DNA of 64,000 bases from Mycobacterium aquaticum (GTDB taxonomy: Bacteria; Actinomycetota; Actinomycetes; Mycobacteriales; Mycobacteriaceae), in contig NZ_MVHF01000016.1 of assembly GCF_002086485.1 (NCBI RefSeq), positions 62,001 to 126,000 on the forward strand, read 5' to 3'. Shown here piece by piece: positions 35,536-44,335 of the stretch. The notes below the pieces were generated by a model. That model was not told the origin of the DNA. It did not search any database and worked only from the letters and a program-made list of their open reading frames with translations. The translations under genes and the position numbers were made by a program. Positions within the stretch are counted from its first letter, which is position 1; the number at the start of each line of letters is the position of its first letter.

Positions 35536-37769
35536 CAGAACCTCGGAAGTTCCAGGACGAATGTGGCAATTGTGTTCAACTGAATCTCCAGTGTTCCCCC
35601 GCCAACAACCCAAGTCGGGATGTCGAGTTCATGGAAGACGGGCTCGCTCACGTTTTCACCGAGTGCGCCCGCCGACCCCAGCAAGTTCAGTGCAGCTTCT
35701 GCTGCATCAACGTGCAGTATCGATGCGGCGGCCTTGCCGATGCTGGTGGCCGGGCCCGGCCCGTGACCTTGTAGCCGCAGAAGCGTTTCGCGGACGTTCA
35801 TGGCGGCGATCGCTGCGCCGCGGGCGCTGATCGAGCCGAGGACACGGACAGCATCGTGGCGTGTCGTAGCGAAGCGGCCACTCGTAATGATGTCCCTTAT
35901 CCGGCTCTCGTTGCCCGTCTCCCGGTAGGTGCCGATGAACAAGCGTTCCTGCGCAAGGGTGTCAAGCGTCAGCGCCCATCCCTGGCCAGGCTGTCCAAGC
36001 AGCATCGAATCAGGGACAAACACGTCATTGAAGAACACTTCGTTGAACTCACACCGACCGTTTGCCTGCCTGATCGGCCGGACGTCCAGCTGCGGGTTGG
36101 TCATATCGATCAGAAACATAGACAGCCCACCATGTTTGGACTCATCAGTTCCTGTGCGCGCCAGGCACAAGCCCATTTGGGCCAAGTGCGCCTGGGTGGT
36201 CCAGATCTTCTGACCACGTAGTAACCACCCGTCGTCGACCCTGGTCGCGCGCAACGCCAATGACGCCACATCTGACCCCGCCTCGGGCTCACTGAAGAGT
36301 TGGCACCAGATGATCTCGCCCCGCAGCGTGGGCGCGGCCAGAGCGGTGACCAGTTCAGGCGTCGCATTTTTCAGAACCACCGGCAGGACCCATTGGCCGA
36401 TCGCCATGGATGGTTGCGCGAGGCCCCTGCGCTCGAATTCCTCAGTGACGATCAACTGCTGAAGTGGGGTGGCTTCAAGGCCATGGGGGCGTGGCCACGC
36501 GGGAGCGACCAACCCTTGTTCGGCGAGTAGAGAGCGACGAGGACCAGTCGCCACCGCGTCGGTATCGCCCATGGGCGATTGCTGCGTGTTGGAAAGGCGT
36601 GCTGCTTCATCGAGAACTCCACCCACCCAGTCACGGAATGCCGGGTCCGTCTCGGGAAGAGTGATCGTGAAGTCCCGCGGGCCGTCGAGGGCGACATCCC
36701 CTAGGCGGGCCTCCCAACTTTGGATCGGCCCGACGAGCGCGGCAAGCGAGATAGCTCGGCGCCAGTACAGATGAACATCGTGCTCCCAGGTGAACCCTAT
36801 TGCGCCATGCAGGCACAGACATTCGACAGCTGCATGAACGGCCCGGCCCACCGATACGATTGCTGCGCCGGCAACTGCGTGGGTCCGTTGAGCTTCGACT
36901 TCGGTCAAGCTGCGCACGGCGTCCCACGCAGAGGCGGTCGCCAATTCGCTTGTGATGCGCAATTGCGCGACGCGGTGTTGCACAGCTTGAAAGGCACCGA
37001 CAGGACGTCCGAATTGTATGCGGGTTTTGACGTACTCGGTGGCCGCCTGCGAACACCATGCGATCACGCCTGCCGCCTCGGCTGCCATCAACGCGACAAC
37101 GGTATCTCGAGCTCGACCAGAATCGATGCCGGACAACGGGATTGCATCAACCAAGTCCACATCGGCGAATCGGACGCTCGCTATGTCGCGACCGAGATCG
37201 ACACCGTCGCAGACTTCTACGGTGACGCCCGCTGCGGCTTGATCGAGCAAGACCCATCCGGCGCCGCCCCCTCCTGCGAGGCTCCCAGGCAGCTCGATGA
37301 GCAGGAAGTCCGCGGATGCCGCTCCGGCTACCGGAGAATCCGTGCCGCTCAGAAGCTGCCGGCCGCTCTGCTTGGTGAGCGCCAGTTCCGACGTTGGTCC
37401 AACAACAGCTGCGGTCGCTCCGTTCGCGAACTGCTTGAGTGCATCGTCGACTGCGGTGGTGCGGTGGGCGCCCGCCACGATCGCGCTGACGCACGCAGTT
37501 GGCAGCAACGGTCCAGGCATCAATGCCCGCCCAGCCTCACCGATGACGACCGCAGCGTCCTCGATACTTCCGCCTTGCCCACCGATGTCTTCGGGAAGGT
37601 GCACTGCGTGCATGCCTAGCTTGACGAACTCCAACCATGAACCATGGTGTTGGCCCGCCTGGTGCTTGGACCTGTCGTTTCGCACCGATGCCCGCAACTG
37701 GTGGCGGTCAGCGAACGCTGCGACGCTCTCTGCCAGCGCGTTTTGTTCGTCGTTGATGGCAACAGGCAT
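35535..37769 (-). CDS. Fused (tandem) acyl-CoA dehydrogenase, FadE34-like
   Basis: 744 residues containing two ACAD units. Unit 1 (about 1-380) ends with TRIQFGRPVGAFQAVQHR and a helical bundle; unit 2 (about 405-744) has WCQLFSEPEAGSD, RGQKIWTTQAH and a C-terminal GGGTLEIQLNT in place of the usual GGTSEI. This single-chain form of an alpha2beta2 ACAD is known from FadE34, which handles steroid side-chain CoA esters. Same architecture as the gene at 1-2111. First gene of the FadE, SMP-30, FadD, SDR set. A steroid-like or other bulky substrate is inferred. Confidence 0.9.
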   Translation of the reverse strand: MPVAINDEQNALAESVAAFADRHQLRASVRNDRSKHQAGQHHGSWLEFVKLGMHAVHLPEDIGGQGGSIEDAAVVIGEAGRALMPGPLLPTACVSAIVAGAHRTTAVDDALKQFANGATAAVVGPTSELALTKQSGRQLLSGTDSPVAGAASADFLLIELPGSLAGGGGAGWVLLDQAAAGVTVEVCDGVDLGRDIASVRFADVDLVDAIPLSGIDSGRARDTVVALMAAEAAGVIAWCSQAATEYVKTRIQFGRPVGAFQAVQHRVAQLRITSELATASAWDAVRSLTEVEAQRTHAVAGAAIVSVGRAVHAAVECLCLHGAIGFTWEHDVHLYWRRAISLAALVGPIQSWEARLGDVALDGPRDFTITLPETDPAFRDWVGGVLDEAARLSNTQQSPMGDTDAVATGPRRSLLAEQGLVAPAWPRPHGLEATPLQQLIVTEEFERRGLAQPSMAIGQWVLPVVLKNATPELVTALAAPTLRGEIIWCQLFSEPEAGSDVASLALRATRVDDGWLLRGQKIWTTQAHLAQMGLCLARTGTDESKHGGLSMFLIDMTNPQLDVRPIRQANGRCEFNEVFFNDVFVPDSMLLGQPGQGWALTLDTLAQERLFIGTYRETGNESRIRDIITSGRFATTRHDAVRVLGSISARGAAIAAMNVRETLLRLQGHGPGPATSIGKAAASILHVDAAEAALNLLGSAGALGENVSEPVFHELDIPTWVVGGGTLEIQLNTIATFVLELPRF

Positions 37770-37828
37770 TGGTGCTCCTCCGAGCTGTGCTCCGGCGGAC
37801 TACTTCGTGAGTCCGTCGACCTAGTTAC

Positions 37829-37844
37829 ATAGAGATATCAATGA
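37829..37844. promoter_or_regulatory. Candidate TetR operator, copy 1
   Basis: ATAGAGATATCAATGA, 60 bp upstream of the fused FadE start. 15 of 16 bases match the copy at 38056-38071. Each copy has a GCTGAGACGTTTC sequence about 30 bp away on its inner side. Confidence 0.5.
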
Positions 37845-38000
37845 GAATGACGAGTTGGAATAGGTTAGGTGCTGAGACGTTTCCCCTCGCCGTGATCGTT
37901 GGTGAGCTGGGGTCAGTTGGCCGCGTTCGGTTCGCGAAAACCTTTGCTGAATTGCTGGTTATCCAAGCGCGGTGGATCCTGTCCCGCGCATGCACGGGGT

Positions 38001-38018
38001 CCGCTCCTTGCGGAGCGG
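38001..38018. terminator. Short perfect hairpin in the FadE/TetR intergenic region
   Basis: CCGCTCC-TTGC-GGAGCGG, a 7-bp stem. It stands between the two candidate operator copies and is followed directly by one GCTGAGACGTTTC copy. It may be an attenuator or insulator for the divergent genes rather than a true terminator. Confidence 0.35.
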
Positions 38019-38055
38019 CTGAGACGTTTCGTGCGGTCCTTCGGGAAGCAGTATG

Positions 38056-38071
38056 ATAGAGATATCTATGA
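38056..38071. promoter_or_regulatory. Candidate TetR operator, copy 2
   Basis: ATAGAGATATCTATGA, centred on the palindrome AGATATCT, 83 bp upstream of the TetR start at 38154. Paired with the copy at 37829-37844; together they bracket the divergent promoters. Confidence 0.5.
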
Positions 38072-38153
38072 TATACAAGTCCCTGGGCCGCTAGAAATCC
38101 AGCGATAGAGGGCGGGACGTCAGTGTTGCCACGCGATGATGAGGGAGGCCGTT

Positions 38154-38792
38154 GTGGAGCCGTCGACTTCTCCAGAGGTTTCCGGCAGCCGCAGGCGTAA
38201 TCGCCGCGGCGAGCTGAGTCGTAGGCATGTCCTGGAGGCGGCAATGCGGCTCTTGTCTTCTGGGGGGCCGGATTCGATCAGCGCGAACATGGTGGCAAAA
38301 GAAGCTCACGTGACCTGGGGGACTCTGCAGTATCAATTCGGTGACGTTGACGGCCTATGGGCGGCGACATTGATCCATATCCTGGAAACAGCGGGCCCCA
38401 GCATTTGGGCCCGGCCGTCGGCAGGGTCGGTGCACAAGCGCATCGCAGAGGTCATCGATCTGCTATGGAAAGCGCTGGATTCGCCTTACAGCGCAGCGGT
38501 TTCGAATCTGAGGTCCGGACTGGCAAAGGACCGCTTCGAGCTTGAGCGAACGTACCCTCGCACTGCAGCTGCCCTGGATGAGCTGGATGAGAACTGGGCA
38601 CTTCAGTTCCGAGAGTTCTTCGACGGGGTCGCTGTCGATCCACTCCGCGCACGCCAGGTGATTGCGCTGCTGCCCGCTGCCCTGAGAGGTCTGCATGCTG
38701 AGATGGCCTACGGCTCTCCTGTTGACAGCAACGATGCGCTGGCCGGCTTGCGCAATGCGCTAACGCTTTACATGACGCCACCGCCGGCCTGA
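38154..38792 (+). CDS. TetR-family transcriptional regulator
   Basis: 212 residues. N-terminal HTH (about 25-70) with SRRHVLEAAMRLLSSGG and an unusual VTWGTLQYQFGDVDGLWAA recognition region; the C-terminal ligand domain is helical. GTG 38154 is chosen because GGGAGG (38143-38148) stands 5 nt upstream; the earlier ATGs at 38136 and 38139 have none. It diverges from the FadE, SMP-30, FadD, SDR set, so it probably represses that set and itself through the paired ATAGAGATATC sites. Confidence 0.87.
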   Translation: MEPSTSPEVSGSRRRNRRGELSRRHVLEAAMRLLSSGGPDSISANMVAKEAHVTWGTLQYQFGDVDGLWAATLIHILETAGPSIWARPSAGSVHKRIAEVIDLLWKALDSPYSAAVSNLRSGLAKDRFELERTYPRTAAALDELDENWALQFREFFDGVAVDPLRARQVIALLPAALRGLHAEMAYGSPVDSNDALAGLRNALTLYMTPPPA

Positions 38793-38853
38793 ATAACGTG
38801 GCGCTTGGGGCTGATTCGTTTCGGGAACGTTCCAGCGCTTGAAGGAGCATGAA

Positions 38854-39903
38854 GTGAAACTCGGTTTACAACTCGGATACTGGGGTGCCCAACCACCGAC
38901 GAACCATGCCGAGTTGGTAGCAGCCGCCGAGGAGACGGGCTTTGACGCAGTCTTCACTGCCGAGGCGTGGGGATCGGACGCTTTCACGACGTTGGCGTGG
39001 TGGGGATCGTCAACCGCTCGGATCCAGCTCGGTACGTCTATCGTGCAAATGTCGGCGCGAACACCAACTGCCTGCGCCATGGCCTCGCTGACGTTGGACC
39101 ATCTCAGCGGAGGAAGACATATTCTCGGCTTGGGAGTGTCAGGGCCTCAGGTTGTCGAAGGCTGGTACGGCCAACGCTTTCCCAAGCCGCTTGCAAGAAC
39201 TCGTGAGTACATCGATATTGTGCGGCAGGTTTGGGCCCGGCAACGTCCTGTCGTGAGTTCAGGTCCCCACTATCCGCTGCCGCTGACCGGTCCGGACACC
39301 ACGGGCTTGGGACGCGCCCTGAAACCGATTACCCACCCCCTGCGAGCTGATATCCCCATCATGCTTGGCGCTGAAGGTCCGCGAAACGTTGCTTTGGCCG
39401 CAGAGATCTGTGACGGCTGGCTTCCGATCTTCTATACCCCTCGGATGGCAAGCACATACAACGACTGGCTGGAGGAAGGGTTCGCCCGGCCCGGGGCACG
39501 TCGCAGCCGGAAGGACTTCGAGATAATCGCGACGGCGAACATTGTCGTGACAGCCGACCGGGGCGCAACCTTCGAGGCGATGAGGCCATACATGGCGCTC
39601 TACATCGGAGGTATGGGCGCTGAGGGCGCGAATTTTCATGCTGATGCATACCGCCGGATGGGGTATGGCGACATTGTCGAACACGTCACCAAGCTGTTCC
39701 GGAACGATCGCAGAGATGAAGCGGCACAACTTATCCCAGACGAACTTCTTCACGATACCGCCATTGTCGGAGATGCCGAGTACGTGGCGGCACAACTGCG
39801 CCTATGGGAGGCAAACGGGGTGACCATGATCCTGGTCAGCGGAGGTACTCCGGAGCAAATCCGAAGCTACCGATCGGTGCTGGCGCGAAACCAGTTGGGC
39901 TGA
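38854..39903 (+). CDS. LLM-class (F420-dependent type) oxidoreductase
   Basis: Luciferase-like TIM-barrel enzyme, 349 residues. The N-terminus LGLQLGYWGAQPP and the segments FTAEAWGSDAFT, LGVSGPQVVEGWYGQRF and LGAEGPRNVALAAEICDGW are typical of mycobacterial F420-linked LLM proteins. GTG 38854 has AAGGAG 6 nt upstream. It follows the TetR gene by 61 bp and likely belongs to the same catabolic set. Whether it uses F420 or FMN, and its substrate, cannot be settled from sequence. Confidence 0.9.
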   Translation: MKLGLQLGYWGAQPPTNHAELVAAAEETGFDAVFTAEAWGSDAFTTLAWWGSSTARIQLGTSIVQMSARTPTACAMASLTLDHLSGGRHILGLGVSGPQVVEGWYGQRFPKPLARTREYIDIVRQVWARQRPVVSSGPHYPLPLTGPDTTGLGRALKPITHPLRADIPIMLGAEGPRNVALAAEICDGWLPIFYTPRMASTYNDWLEEGFARPGARRSRKDFEIIATANIVVTADRGATFEAMRPYMALYIGGMGAEGANFHADAYRRMGYGDIVEHVTKLFRNDRRDEAAQLIPDELLHDTAIVGDAEYVAAQLRLWEANGVTMILVSGGTPEQIRSYRSVLARNQLG

Positions 39904-40074
39904 CCTGACAAGTGAGATATACGGCCGGCTGACCGCCACGCGCAACGTTGTTCGTTGCCGCGTGTACATCTGGGTACGTGGAGCACGGTCGAATGTCAGC
40001 TCGGTGAAGCAGACGCTTCGGGCCGCGACGATCTGGCCGCCCAAGTCGGTACTCATGGATACAAAGGAGTCAGG

Positions 40075-41012
40075 ATGACGTATGCGTTCGACCCCGAGAT
40101 CGCAGAAGTTGTGCCATTGCTGCCCACACGGGACAGCACCAGCCCGGCAGCAGCACGTGCCTTCCTGTCGGAAATGATGGCTCAGCTGCCAGCCGTCGAC
40201 ACCACCGGGTACAGTTTGAAGATCGCGAGATTCCCGGTAATGCAACCGATCCCGATGTGAAGGTCCGGATCTATCAGCCTGAGCAGATACGCGCACCAGC
40301 AGCTGTCTACCGCGTGCATGGCGGCGGATTCATCTCCGGCGACTTGGAGACCGAACACGCGCTCAACGTAAGACTGGCGCGAGAACTCGGTGTCACTGTT
40401 GTCGCGGTGGGCTACCGACTCGCACCCGAAACCCCGTTTCCTGGACCGCTGGACGATGTCTACGCGGGACTGCTCTGGATGGCAGAAAGCGCCGGCGAAC
40501 TCGAAATCGAGCCGCGGCGCATCGCCATCCATGGCACCAGCGCAGGAGGTGGGCTGTGCGCGGCGCTGGCCTTGCTCGCCCGCGACCGCGGTGGACCCCA
40601 TATCGCTTTTCAGTTCCTCGGTGTGCCAGAACTCGACGATCGGCTCGCTACGCCCAGCATGACGATGTTCACCGACACGCCGCTGTGGGACCGGTCGAAA
40701 GCGATCGCTAGCTGGGGGCACTACCTCGGCCCAACTGTCGCGGGGACCGATAGGGTGCCTGTCTATGCCGCTCCGGCACGCGCGGCTGACCTTGCCGGAT
40801 TACCACCTGCCTACGTCTCGGTGATGCACTACGACCCCCTGCGCGACGAAGGCGTCGCCTACGCACTGGCGATGCTCGCTGCCGGTGTCACAGTCGAGTT
40901 GCATCTATTCCCGGGAACATTCCACGGATCGGCTCTCGTCCAGCATGCAGCCATTTCGCAGCGAGAGCAAGCAGAGTTGATCGCTGTACTGCGTCGTGCG
41001 CTTGGGCTCTGA
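40075..41012 (+). pseudogene. HSL-type alpha/beta hydrolase with a single frameshift
   Basis: ATG 40075 follows AAAGGAG and reads MTYAFDPEIAEVVPLL...VDTTG. The frame is then lost at GGG 40207-40209; one more G would continue into VQFEDREIPGN and ATDPDVKVRIYQPE, joining the long downstream frame. That frame has the oxyanion motif HGGGF, nucleophile GTSAGG, the acid in HYDPLRD and a histidine in FPGTFHG. As written, the downstream part could still start at GTG 40257 but would lack the N-terminal cap. Either a recent pseudogene or a homopolymer sequencing error. Confidence 0.8.
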
Positions 41013-41039
41013 CGCATAGGCCCACTAGCGTCGCCGCTG

Positions 41040-41155
41040 GTGTGGCGGTCGTTGGTGTCCTGCGCCATTATTTCGTTTCGGGTATCTGGGATGGGGTCGA
41101 GGATTTCCTCGGAGGTGTTGGTCCAGATGAACGGTTGTGGTTTGTCGTTGCTCAC
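41040..41155 (-). mobile_element. Remnant of an IS630-type transposase C-terminus
   Basis: The minus strand encodes QPFIWTNTSEEILDPI, resembling the C-terminal end of IS630-family transposases (PFxWTKTAxEIL). Nothing upstream of this fragment continues the gene. Confidence 0.5.
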
Positions 41156-41257
41156 CGGGCTGACCGGGTCGCCTGAGGAACATTCCCTGTTTCAGGGCAC
41201 GCTTCCCCTGGCGCAGGCTCCAGAGGTATCTGAATTACTCAATACCGCCATCTCCAA

Positions 41258-41455
41258 CCACAGTTGCCCGACCTTGATCAACGTCCGGGCCCAGCCTGTT
41301 GGACAGACGTGTGTTTTGGTCAGCGCACGTCGGGTGACAGTGCCGGCAAATCTCGTATTGAGATTCGTATGCGTCGTTGGCGTTGCGGCTGTAACGCGTA
41401 CCCCTGCCGGCGATCTCGTTCTGCTAAGCGCAGACGATTGCGGATTACGGCAAGG
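41258..41455 (+). mobile_element. Possible degenerate ISL3-type zinc-finger fragment
   Basis: Short cysteine-containing pieces in shifting frames (SCPTLINVRAQPVGQTC, then RMRRWRCGCNAYPC) resemble the N-terminal zinc-binding region of ISL3 transposases. There are no terminal repeats and no continuous gene. The remaining sequence at 41156-41257 shows nothing recognisable. Confidence 0.25.
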
Positions 41456-42034
41456 TCAGATGTCGTGCCGTTTCTCCAGGACAGCCAGCGTATTCCGCAG
41501 TCTGTTGTTCAGGTCGGCGGTTGTGACGCGGCGCCCCAGCCAGGCCATGGCGTTAGACGCCCAAGCGTCTACGATTATTCGCGCGACGAGCTGTTCGCGC
41601 GTCGTTGGATTGTCGGGTGCCAGCAGTTGCCGGACTGACCTTTCCAAGCGTTGGCGCATGCGGTCAGATTCAGGGCCTTTGGCAGCATAAGCAACCATGA
41701 ATGCTCTCGCCAGGGCCTCAGCCAGCTGCGGATCTGCTGCCATGCCGGCGTTGAGACGTGTGATCAGATGCCATACCTGCTCGTAGCGCTCAGCACTGGG
41801 GGAGTTGCTGATTCGGTCACTACGCGCAATTCGATCAAGTTCGCTCTCAAGCGCCGACAAGAGAAGAGTTGATTTCGATGGAAAGTAGCGATACAAGGTG
41901 CCCAAGGCGACATCCGCACGTTCAGCGACTGTCCGCATTTGGACCGCGCCATAGCCGCCGCTCCTCGCGATACCCAGTGTCACCTGGAGGATGCGGCGCC
42001 GTCGATGAACCTGCTGGGCCAATGTCGTGCGCAT
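41456..42034 (-). CDS. TetR-family regulator resembling KstR
   Basis: 192 residues from ATG 42034, which has AGGAG upstream; a longer frame to 42247 would read through the operator. The HTH region (about 10-60) contains RRRRILQVTLGIARSGGY, AVQMRTVAERADVALGTLYRYFPSK, very close to KstR, the repressor of mycobacterial sterol catabolism (recalled). The C-terminal part is also KstR-like (DAWASNAMAWLGRR). A 23-bp palindrome lies 63 bp upstream, and the same palindrome occurs at two other promoter regions in the block. Likely autoregulated and a regulator of the adjoining mce operon. Confidence 0.88.
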   Translation of the reverse strand: MRTTLAQQVHRRRRILQVTLGIARSGGYGAVQMRTVAERADVALGTLYRYFPSKSTLLLSALESELDRIARSDRISNSPSAERYEQVWHLITRLNAGMAADPQLAEALARAFMVAYAAKGPESDRMRQRLERSVRQLLAPDNPTTREQLVARIIVDAWASNAMAWLGRRVTTADLNNRLRNTLAVLEKRHDI

Positions 42035-42096
42035 CTGTGCTCCTGGAGCTACCCGTGCGACCCGAACCGCGGGCCGCTCGATCTCAATACCAGTAG

Positions 42097-42119
42097 TTAG
42101 CTTACAGGAAGTAAGATAA
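42097..42119. promoter_or_regulatory. Operator-like palindrome TTAGCTTAC-N5-GTAAGATAA (copy 1)
   Basis: The arms match in 8 of 9 positions around AGGAA. It lies between the KstR-like gene (-, 63 bp) and the mce operon (+, 377 bp). The rest of the 42035-42495 intergenic region holds no recognisable gene and must contain the mce promoter. Confidence 0.65.
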
Positions 42120-42495
42120 ATCGTCACTGCAGTGACCCATGTCTGGAGGTGCGAGTGGCGAATGATGCCTCGGATATGGCTTTCTTGGCTGTGCGCCAAG
42201 GCTTCTGGATCGAAAGCGATCTTCGGCTGTGACCGCGAGGCCCGCAACCGGGCCTGTCCCGTGGGGGTCCCGCCTCAACTCGGGCGGCACCGTCGACGGC
42301 TATTTGAACACTTGACGAAACTTTAAATGAAGGCTTCAATGATTCGGTGATTCAGATCGCCGTGGTCGCAACCGACCCAGCTGTCGGGTCGCGGCGGAGA
42401 CGCTTGGGCTGCCAGCTGGTCCATTGACTTCAAATGCCTTACAGGTCAACACAATCGAGTGCCGACGACAATGAATCCGTCGTCCGGTCGACGGG

Positions 42496-43311
42496 ATGGT
42501 AATGGAAAGTAGGGTGAGGCGGCGCAAAGCCTGGTCGTTCTCCATCGGCCGTGACTACACACAACCCGTGGAGGCAGTGGGAGGCCTGTTCTCGATGTCC
42601 GCCGACGCAATCAGATACGTGGGTCAGCGGCCGTTTCAGTGGCGCGAATTTCTTGAGCAGTCGTGGTTTGTGGCCCGGGTGTCGTTGGCGCCCACGTTGC
42701 TGGTTGCCATCCCATTCACGGTACTGGTGAGCTTCACCCTCAACATCTTGTTGCGTGAGTTGGGCGCAGCAGACTTAAGCGGCGCTGGCGCTGCGTTCGG
42801 AGCGGTGACCCAGGTGGGGCCGATGGTCACCGTGTTGATTGTGGCGGGCGCGGGCGCCACGGCGATGTGTGCTGACCTCGGGTCGAGGACGATTCGTGAG
42901 GAGATCCAAGCGTTGGAAGTCTTGGGCATCAATCCGATACAGCGTCTTGTAACGCCTCGGATGTTGGCCTCGGGCGTGGTGGCGCTCTTGCTCAACAGCT
43001 TGGTGTGCATCATCGGAATCCTGGGCGGCTACATGTTCTCGGTGTTCGTCCAAGGGGTGAATCCTGGCGCTTTTGCTGCAGGAATCACTTTGCTGACCGG
43101 AGTTCCTGAAGTCGTCATTTCGTGTGTCAAGGCCGGGCTGTTCGGGTTGATTGCAGGGCTGGTCGCCTGTTACCGCGGGCTCATGATCAGCGGCGGCGGT
43201 GCAAAAGCGGTTGGCAACGCAGTCAACGAAACCGTGGTGTATGCGTTCATGGCCCTGTTCGTAGTCAATGTGGTCGTGACCGCGATCGGTATCCAGCTGA
43301 CGGCGCGGTGA
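42496..43311 (+). CDS. yrbEA: YrbE/MlaE-type permease, first subunit
   Basis: Integral membrane permease of an Mce lipid importer, 271 residues, with about five or six transmembrane segments. Family features: VSLAPTLLVAIPFTVLV, AGAGATAMCADLGSRTIREEIQALEVLGINP (the cytoplasmic coupling region) and RMLASGVVALLL. It starts at ATG 42496 or 42502. First gene of the operon and directly adjacent to yrbEB (the TGA is followed at once by GTG). It pairs with an MceG ATPase that must be encoded elsewhere. Confidence 0.95.
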   Translation: MVMESRVRRRKAWSFSIGRDYTQPVEAVGGLFSMSADAIRYVGQRPFQWREFLEQSWFVARVSLAPTLLVAIPFTVLVSFTLNILLRELGAADLSGAGAAFGAVTQVGPMVTVLIVAGAGATAMCADLGSRTIREEIQALEVLGINPIQRLVTPRMLASGVVALLLNSLVCIIGILGGYMFSVFVQGVNPGAFAAGITLLTGVPEVVISCVKAGLFGLIAGLVACYRGLMISGGGAKAVGNAVNETVVYAFMALFVVNVVVTAIGIQLTAR

Positions 43312-44172
43312 GTGTTGGGCGTTCAAGTTCTGCTGCAGACCACCTACCCGCGTGTGGGTGCCACATTGGCCAAACCGGTCGACATGTTCAGCCGAATCGG
43401 CGATCATGCTGTCTTCTACGCGAAGGCGGTTGGTGCCACACCAGTGGCAGCGACGAAGTATCGCCGGGAAGTAGTCCGGCTGATCGCCGAAATATCGATG
43501 GGTACTGGCACACTGGCGATGATCGGCGGCACCGTCGTCATCGTCGGGTTTTTGACCATGGCTGCCGGCGGGACATTGGCAGTGCAAGGCTTCAGTTCGC
43601 TGGGCAACATCGGGATCGAGGCGCTCACCGGATTTCTGACGGCCTTCATCAATGTACGTGTGTCCGCGCCTGTCGTTGCCGGCATCGGGCTAGCAGCCAC
43701 ATTCGGTGCCGGAGTGACCGCCCAGTTGGGGGCCATGCGGATCAACGAGGAAATCGACGCCCTCGAATCCATGGGTATCCAGGCGGTCTCATATCTCGTG
43801 TCCACCCGAATCGTGGCTGGCATGATAGCCATTACCCCGTTGTACTCGATTGCGGTGGTCTTGTCTTTTCTGGCCAGCCAGTTCACAACTGTGGTGCTGT
43901 TTCGCCAGTCCGATGGTCTCTATCAACACTACTTCACGACTTTCCTCAATCCCGTCGACCTGCTCTGGTCGTTCCTGCAGGCGGTGTTGACAGCAGTGGC
44001 AATCCTGTTCATCCACACCTATTACGGCTACTTCGCGGCTGGCGGTCCGTCCGGTGTAGGTGTCAGCGTCGGCAACGCCGTACGAACCTCGCTGATTGTG
44101 GTGGTGTCGGTGACCTTGCTGGTGTCTCTGTCCGTATACGGCGCCAACGGCAACTTCAATCTCTCAGGGTGA
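43312..44172 (+). CDS. yrbEB: YrbE/MlaE-type permease, second subunit
   Basis: Partner permease subunit, 286 residues. It carries the same coupling motif, AATFGAGVTAQLGAMRINEEIDALESMGI, and multiple hydrophobic segments. The start is GTG 43312, immediately after the yrbEA stop. A 160-bp gap with a small open frame separates it from mceA. Confidence 0.95.
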   Translation: MLGVQVLLQTTYPRVGATLAKPVDMFSRIGDHAVFYAKAVGATPVAATKYRREVVRLIAEISMGTGTLAMIGGTVVIVGFLTMAAGGTLAVQGFSSLGNIGIEALTGFLTAFINVRVSAPVVAGIGLAATFGAGVTAQLGAMRINEEIDALESMGIQAVSYLVSTRIVAGMIAITPLYSIAVVLSFLASQFTTVVLFRQSDGLYQHYFTTFLNPVDLLWSFLQAVLTAVAILFIHTYYGYFAAGGPSGVGVSVGNAVRTSLIVVVSVTLLVSLSVYGANGNFNLSG

Positions 44173-44179
44173 GAAAACC

Positions 44180-44335
44180 GTGACCAACAGCTCAAGTGCC
44201 ATACATCGCTGGCTGGGACCGCTCCGCGGTTCGAAAAGAGCGGCAGAAGTGGGTAATTCGAGTTCCGCCCTGCTGCGGCCGGCGCACAACAGGACTTGTC
44301 TCAGCGCGAGGCGGCGTAGTGGTGGTGTGCAGTGA
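44180..44335 (+). CDS. Possible small translated ORF between yrbEB and mceA
   Basis: A 51-codon frame from GTG 44180, beginning MTNSSSAIHRWLGPLRG. It ends in a TGA overlapping the mceA GTG by 3 bp. It fills the only sizeable gap in the operon and could couple translation into mceA. It has no recognisable domain and no signal peptide, and may be chance. Confidence 0.3.
   Translation: MTNSSSAIHRWLGPLRGSKRAAEVGNSSSALLRPAHNRTCLSARRRSGGVQ

Noticed and set aside
40200..40260. Programmed ribosomal frameshifting in the hydrolase gene
   Set aside because: No slippery heptamer or downstream pseudoknot is evident; a missing G in a short G run explains it more simply, as a similar base change does at 59458.
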